Part shown: positions 8,550 to 12,649 of the stretch, piece after piece
Numbering within the stretch: position 1 is the first letter of the stretch
Layout of the letters: each line of letters opens with the position of its first letter
From: Gonium pectorale
Taxonomy: Eukaryota; Chlorophyta; Chlorophyceae; Chlamydomonadales; Volvocaceae
Assembly: GCA_001584585.1 (NCBI GenBank)
Contig: LSYV01000006.1
Location: 2,143,460-2,156,108, forward strand
Reading direction: 5' to 3'
DNA length: 12,649 nt
The notes under the pieces: model-generated
Told to the model about the DNA's origin: nothing
Seen by the model: the letters and a program-made list of their open reading frames with translations, nothing else
Database searches by the model: none
Position numbers and translations under genes: made by a program

Positions 8550-9028
8550 CTGTCGTTCACCGTCGAGCAGTTCGTGTTTCATGCGGGCCTGCTCTGAGAT
8601 GGGCGTGTGTTGTGGCCGTGGGTGGCCATGAAGATGGACGGACAGCACTTTTCTTCGCAATGCTCGTCCCGCAGCCAGCCCAAGGGGGTGCTGCCTTCAC
8701 CAGGTGCAACGTTGATGACGCGGTCCCTCGTCTGCATGGCGGTTTCTACCGGGTCCAGCAGGCAATCTGCAGGCAGGGGCTGGCGTTCTGCGTGCGCATC
8801 AGCGTCACTGTCTGTTTCGGACCACGCTTCGCGCGGCATGTCGGTGTGCGGGCCGTCCCCTGCGTCGCGTTGCTCATCGTCGTCGGCGGTGGCAGCCTCT
8901 GGTGCAGGAAACTCCGGAGGTGTGTCCCCTGCATTGTTGGGGCCAGGAGCCGTGCCGTTTGGGTTGGGGGCTTGTTCGGCGGTGACTTCATCGTACTGTT
9001 GCAGAGTGGACAAGTCTACTGACACGTT
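8550..9028 (-). pseudogene. start of Helitron N-terminal region, frameshifted and truncated
   Basis: Directly in frame after the TAA come VSVDLSTLQQYDEVT, an acidic Pro/Ala/Asp linker, and DRVINVAPGEGSTPLGWLRD followed by EHCEEKCCPSIF. This APGEG-PL-D-EE-P-F pattern is typical of the Helitron stretch between DUF6570 and the Helitron-like N-terminal domain. At 8630-8632 one base is missing; the protein resumes in the next frame as HGHPRPQHTPIS then EQARMKHELLDGERQ. After about 8550 the family pattern stops and the sequence runs into a poly-A stretch and the (CAAA)11 repeat. A weak donor (GACG|GTGAAC near 8561) leaves open an intron instead of truncation. Confidence 0.72.
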
Positions 9029-9031
9029 TTA

Positions 9032-9826
9032 GTACAAGGGTGTCGTGCGCAAGTACTCCAGGCATGCCCTGATGCGGTCAATGTTGACGTGTCCTTTCCA
9101 GACAGCCCGGTTGTAGCACAGTTTCCGCTTGATCTGGTAGAAGACAATGTGTAGCTGCGACGTGGGCCTTGGTAACGCTTGGATGGCCGTGTCGATGCTC
9201 ACGGGCACGTTTACCATGGCTCCACGCTGCTGGACATGGCCACCGCGTGGCAGATCTACAAGGAGTGCGTATGGGTTGTTCAGCGCAATGACACGGCGTT
9301 CAATGGGCGTCAGCTGCTTGAAGCATGGCGGTCGGTCCGGCACGGGATATTGGATGTTGGCGGCAGCGCGAGGGGGGCACTTGCCGCGCCGCAAGTGTGA
9401 CGCACATGTGGAGCAAAAGAGCCATGCGTCGCGGTCGTTGCGTGGGTAGAAGGCATAGTGCAAGTCGGCGCTGCGCTGTAGCGTCTCGGCGCGCATGCGG
9501 CCCATGTTGGAACGCCAGCCAAGCTCATGGCCACAGGCGCACACGCATTCAGGGAGCTTTTTGCCTTTGGTTTCAAACAGGTCACATGCTTCGGAGAGGT
9601 CACGAACAATGCGCTTGTCGTCGGTAGGCAACGCAATGAATTCGGTGCTGACATTCGCTTCAACGCAGCCTGGGTGTTGAGGGCGGCGTTTACGCCTGTT
9701 GGACGCTGGCTGCGCAGTGTCATGTTGCTGTGCGCTGGTTGCGGTGCTTGTGGCGCAAGCTGGCGGCCACCGAAGGCGCCCAAGCAGTCCCTCCAGTTCC
9801 GACGGCAGCGGTGGCGATTTCACACC
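9032..9826 (-). pseudogene. DUF6570-like domain of the Helitron protein
   Basis: Counting from 9823, residues 41-48 are basic (SNRRKRRP, a possible nuclear signal), 92-98 hold a CVCAC cluster, and 137-264 match the family found ahead of the Helitron N-terminal domain. That match includes FCSTC, PPRAAANIQYPVPDRPPCF, KQLTPIERRVIALNNPY, LPRGGHVQQRGAMVNVPV and CLEYLRTTPLY. The paired Cys suggest metal binding. The frame ends in TAA (9031-9029) precisely within the conserved PLY-x-NV stretch, where family members carry Lys or Gln, so a CAA codon is the probable ancestor. No other lesion is seen in this 265-codon block. Confidence 0.75.
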
Positions 9827-9829
9827 TTA

Positions 9830-10792
9830 CATCTTCATCTGATGGAATATAAGTGTGGCTTGGATATGACGGGGCAGGGCGGCAAACGCGCTTGCGTCCC
9901 GCACGCATGCGTTGACAGCAGATTCGACCTTATACTCAACGTCAGGCGCGTCGGCACCCGATGGAAAGGACCCTGGCGCGGCTGTGAGCATGTTAAAGGT
10001 TGCTGTGGCTACTTGCCGTTGCTCGGTGCTGTTTGGCGCACGGATGGCGTGCAAAACGGCATCCGCCGTGGTGGGAACTGGCATGTGCTTTGCTACACAA
10101 GCAGCCTGTTCGTTTCGTGTCATGGTAGCCCAGCGTGTGCCTACCGTGTGAATGGCGGACCTTAACGCAGTGCCAAAGGCTTCACGCTGACGGGAAGACC
10201 ACTGGTTTTTGCTGGCACGAACAGGTGCACTGGTGTTTGCCGGCCGTTGCGCTAGCATTGCTTGTTGCAGCCCCTCAGTGCTAGCGACCAGGTTACGCAA
10301 TTGGTCACGATGGTTTTGGAGGTAATTCGACACTTGGTCCACGGTACTGCTGGTAGGCTGTTGAAGCACTGCGTGAATCCAAACAGCCTGCTGACGGCGT
10401 GTCCCACTTGTCCACACGTGTGGCGCCTCTTTTGCCATGCGCAGCACTGCTGCTTGGATGTTGTGAGCGCGGGCCGTGCGTGGCTTGGCTGCGCGTGCTG
10501 CAGCGTCGGCCTGTATACACGTGGGAGTCGGTGGCACTGACGTCTGCGTTGTTGCGGGTGCAGGGTATGGCACTGTTCCTAGCGTCCCATCCGTTTCCTT
10601 GGGACTGTCCCGCATAGTGACAGGTGTTGTGCTCGCTGCAGCTTGTACGCGTGCGGCAGTGTGGAGAGTCTCCTGTAAGCACTGCATGGGTGCGGTTGCA
10701 GTGCGGCATGTACGCTCGTGTGCGTGTCCCGTCTGGTATGGCACGTGCCTTCTTGCTGCATCATGTACGACGATCGGCTCGTAGTGCTCCGA
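9830..10792 (-). pseudogene. Helitron protein linker region (broken at its end)
   Basis: In frame with the OTU part, about 320 codons rich in Ala, Thr, Gln and Arg follow it. They have no recognised fold, though RRQQAVWIHAVLQQ and QNHRDQLRNLVAS suggest helices. The stretch ends at TAA (9829-9827) in MKM-stop-GV. Two readings are possible: a C-to-T change in a CAA codon, or the start of an intron, because the stop lies inside a GTAAGG donor-like sequence and a CCCAG acceptor-like site occurs near 9665. The same frame continues past the stop for 265 codons. Confidence 0.55.
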
Positions 10793-11379
10793 ACCCAACG
10801 TCATGCGGAAGCGTGCTAGATGCAGCCATGGAGCAGCAGGGTCGCCATACAGGAACGTTTATGCGTGCTCGACGTCAACGCTCCACACCACTACATTCCA
10901 GCGGAAGGCGATTGCTGTCCAAGTCACCATGACTGCATCTCCCCACGCGCGCTCCGGGATAGTTCCTTCACATGCCGTCATTACCGTTCAGTATTCTTGC
11001 AACGCTGCGGATTCGTTCTTTGTGGGGTCGATTTCCGCGTGCACTGCTGCGGCGCACGCCAAGGCTACTTCCATTATACTGTCGCCGGCACAGACCTCTT
11101 GGCGCACGTGCGCATCTATGTGTTCTCGCGGTATGGACATTGCCTGCATGAGACGTCGCTGAAGGGTCACGTAGTATTCCAAATACTGTCCGCACAGAGC
11201 GTCAACTGCGGCATGGCGCATGTCCCGTGGTGTCACCACAACACCCAGTTCCCTTCTTGCCAACCACGCCAACGAATCGAACAGGCAGTTCCGGGTGTGT
11301 AAGGAATGGGCTTTCGTTGCAACCCGTTCCGAGCTAGCGCTGCGTCAAACGTTGCCAACGAAAGTGTCACGTCGTTCAT
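10793..11379 (-). pseudogene. OTU-like cysteine protease domain of the Helitron protein (broken)
   Basis: ATG at 11379 opens MNDVTLSLATFDAALARNG and runs to YTPG at 11291, where a net loss of one base (or four) shifts the frame to NCLFDSLAWLARRELG, the OTU nucleophile motif. TGA at 10990-10988 and TAA at 10861-10859 interrupt it. Later motifs fit the OTU fold: AWGD, AFRWNVVVWS, PWLHLARF, and SEHYEPIV carrying the expected catalytic His. The usual DGNC acidic residue is missing here (PGNC), which a four-base deletion at the shift would also explain. OTU domains are known deubiquitinase-type cysteine proteases and occur in some Helitron families. An in-frame TGA lies five bases upstream of the ATG. 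Confidence 0.75.
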
Positions 11380-11429
11380 TCCTCAACGTGCGTCCGTTAA
11401 CGTCGTTTGCAGGATAGCTCTTTGCAACC

Positions 11430-11480
11430 GGGGAGTGCGCCCCAAGTGAGCTTCTTCACAACCGGCGGGGAGTGCGCCCC
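11430..11480. repeat. paired 14-bp direct repeat
   Basis: GGGGAGTGCGCCCC occurs at 11430-11443 and again at 11467-11480, start to start 37 bases, each preceded by ACCG or ACCGGC. Each copy is itself partly self-complementary (GGGG and CCCC arms). They lie 50-100 bases upstream of the Helitron ATG on its coding strand and may be regulatory or terminal sequence of that element. Confidence 0.65.
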
Positions 11481-11605
11481 GGGTGTGTCTTGTTTACTTG
11501 TGTCGTCAATTCCTCGATTTCCTCTCAAGCGATTCCGTTCTGCTATGACAAAGAGGGTGTCAACCGATACCAGATTCCCGTTTTGGTTGGTCACGGGGGT
11601 AGGGT

Positions 11606-11737
11606 GGCATCCGGCATCTTTGGAGGGTTGGGGAAGGGCGCATCTGGCATCTGGGAATCCTGCAAGGGCGCGCATCTGGCATCCCCGCTGCAAGCGGGTA
11701 GGCATCCTGGATACCCGGAGCAGGCGCATCTGGCATC
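11606..11737. repeat. GCGCATCTGGCATC repeat cluster
   Basis: Perfect copies of GCGCATCTGGCATC lie at 11638-11651, 11670-11683 and 11724-11737. A degenerate GGCATCCGGCATC copy lies at 11606-11618 and a lone GGCATC at 11701. Spacing is irregular (32 and 54 bases), with GGAATCC or TGCAAG between them. Repeats like this can be subterminal to Helitrons or act as protein binding sites. Confidence 0.6.
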
Positions 11738-11741
11738 TTTT

Positions 11742-11770
11742 GCAAGCTGGAATCCGGAATCCCAGCTTGC
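11742..11770. repeat. 9-bp-stem inverted repeat (hairpin)
   Basis: GCAAGCTGG (11742-11750) pairs perfectly with CCAGCTTGC (11762-11770) around an 11-base loop that itself contains the palindrome TCCGGA. It closes the repeat cluster, about 360 bases upstream of the Helitron ATG. No run of T follows, so a terminator is unlikely. It may be a transposon terminal structure, but the canonical CTRR end is not seen beside it. Confidence 0.6.
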
Positions 11771-12490
11771 TTTAGATACGCTGCTTTCCTTGACTGCTCG
11801 CTGTGCTAGACTGTGCGCAGCCTTTGCTACGGAGTGCAGTCATGTTGCACCTGACAGTAGTCTGTTCCTTTTCTTACATGCCCCGTCAGGCAGGGTGGGC
11901 AGGGCCTTGTATGGTACTGCATACCAACCGTGCGCAGTTGGTTAACAACCGTACATATGGCCGTTCCACCGCCGTGAATGGCTCGCGATGACACCTACTA
12001 GGCCCCAACAGCTAGCCCATTTCGTGCCGACAGAGCCCTTAAAGCACCGCATATCCACCATACAGCCCATATCGCCCTACCAAACATACAAGCCGCTGGC
12101 AGCCGCTGCATATGTGGAGCTGCCGCAATGTGCCGCACAACGGCTTACTTGCAACAGCTTGCAACACGGCCCCAACCACCCCAACCTCACTCTTTGTCCC
12201 CGCAGTGCCCAACACGGCCGTTCGATATTGCACCCTTGCGCAAAACCGCCGCTTCCCTAAGAGGCGACAGGGGCGATCGAAAGAACCGCAAGCCCTTGCC
12301 AAACCTTGCCAAACGCATCCAACGTGCAGTGCCAGTTAAACGCACTAGTCTAGCAGCACCGCCGTTGTTTCCGTATGCATGCCGCTGCCCGAACACCCAA
12401 CAAGGCATGAGAGAAGGCCAAGGAGGAAAGCGGACTGGGACTAAACACTTTGCACCACCAGCTACGGCCACCGACTGTCCAACGGACGGT
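11771..12490. other. no supported gene
   Basis: Plus frames here are Thr/Pro/His-rich and the minus frame at 12187-12471 looks antisense or random. Repeated GCTTGCAACA-type words and a pyrimidine tract ending CCCCGCAG near 12205 suggest intron or intergenic sequence. A spliced plus-strand exon beginning about 12206 cannot be excluded but has no recognisable product. Confidence 0.4.
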
Positions 12491-12491
12491 T

Positions 12492-12496
12492 GTTAC
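12492..12496 (-). promoter_or_regulatory. TGTAA polyadenylation-type signal
   Basis: TTACA on the plus strand reads TGTAA on the minus strand, eight bases after the TGA of the right-edge gene. TGTAA is the usual nuclear polyadenylation signal in Chlamydomonas and relatives. It supports both the 3' end of that gene and the algal assignment, although the distance is shorter than usual for a 3' UTR. Confidence 0.45.
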
Positions 12497-12504
12497 AGAA
12501 GCAC

Positions 12505-12649
12505 TCATTGGTACTTCGCGTTTGGCTTCACCGCCCTCCCGCTGGCAGTCCGGACGACAGCATCCACTTCAGCAATCACGTCTGCATCAACGTTCGCCAC
12601 AGCTTTGCGGGCTGTGCGGGGCTTGACCTTGCCTAGCGCGGGCGGCGCT
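12505..12649 (-). CDS. partial gene, last exon, unknown protein
   Basis: Reading leftward from the window edge, about 48 codons are open (KVKPRTARKAVANVDADVIA, then EVDAVVRTASGRAVKPNAK) and end YQ then TGA at 12507-12505. Third positions are GC-rich and the peptide is basic with an acidic middle. SGR-VKP-x-x-x-Y resembles the short basic C-terminal motif seen in some transposon or chromatin proteins, but this is too short to assign. The exon is cut by the edge, so its start and acceptor are unseen. TGTAA follows closely. Confidence 0.5.
   Translation of the reverse strand, partial: APPALGKVKPRTARKAVANVDADVIAEVDAVVRTASGRAVKPNAKYQ

Larger units (their letters stand above)
8550..11379 (-). mobile_element. 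Helitron-type rolling-circle transposon relic, 5' coding part
   Basis: A single minus-strand coding region can be followed for about 2.8 kb across four in-frame stops and two frameshifts: OTU-like protease (about 10790-11379), linker (9830-10790), DUF6570-like domain (9032-9415 core) and the start of the Helitron N-terminal region (8550-9028). That domain combination is characteristic of Helitron transposases. Homology ends near 8550, before the Rep HUH nuclease and the PIF1-like helicase, and neither is found elsewhere in the window. Limits are minimal: the real 5' end lies somewhere upstream of 11379 and no TC or CTRR terminus was identified. The stops and shifts make it a dead copy as read. 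Frames of about 265-325 codons still open between lesions suggest fairly recent decay. Confidence 0.8.

Noticed and set aside
5625..8550. Rep HUH nuclease or PIF1-like helicase downstream of the Helitron fragment
   Set aside because: Neither an HUH motif nor Walker A/B-like helicase motifs were found on the minus strand; the space is filled by the protease gene and its flank.
9527..10165. 212-codon plus frame over the Helitron region
   Set aside because: Antisense to the DUF6570 and linker coding sequence, which has recognisable family motifs on the minus strand.
11397..11729. 110-codon minus frame as an upstream extension of the Helitron protein
   Set aside because: It translates the repeat cluster into Pro/Arg-rich sequence, and an in-frame TGA lies just upstream of the better ATG at 11379.

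Overview
The window looks like nuclear DNA of a green alga, most likely a chlamydomonad or volvocine relative. The grounds are GC-rich sequence, Ala/Gly-rich coding segments with a GC bias at third codon positions, spliced genes with GTAAGT/GTGAGG-type donors and pyrimidine-tract CAG acceptors, and a TGTAA polyadenylation-type signal just after a stop codon at the right edge. This assignment is an inference; no rRNA, tRNA or organellar marker is present.

Layout. 1-5000 is mostly poorly resolved: possible exons (about 402-680 and 1726-1887 on the plus strand), a decayed Ala-rich coding segment (3010-3660, plus), simple repeats, and two exons of an unidentified minus-strand gene with a Lys-rich tail (4494-4985). 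5625-8045 (minus) holds the best host gene: four exons that splice in frame into a 392-residue protein with an N-terminal charged coiled coil and a C-terminal trypsin-like serine protease with an apparently intact His/Asp/Ser triad. Its 5' flank (8046-8414) runs into an (CAAA)11 microsatellite.

8550-11379 (minus) is a long, broken reading frame from a Helitron-type rolling-circle transposon: an N-terminal OTU-like cysteine protease, a linker, a DUF6570-like domain, and the start of the Helitron N-terminal region. It carries four in-frame stops (one TGA, three TAA) and two net -1 frameshifts, and it ends before any Rep (HUH nuclease) or helicase domain. The OTU part emerges only when the shifted frames are joined. 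Its upstream flank (11400-11770) has short direct repeats, a GCGCATCTGGCATC repeat cluster and a 9-bp-stem hairpin.

11771-12490 has no supported gene. At the right edge, 12505-12649 (minus) is the last exon of an unidentified gene, followed about 8 bases past its stop by TGTAA.

The genes do not form an operon or pathway. The main points of interest are the OTU-Helitron relic and the coiled-coil/protease gene beside it.
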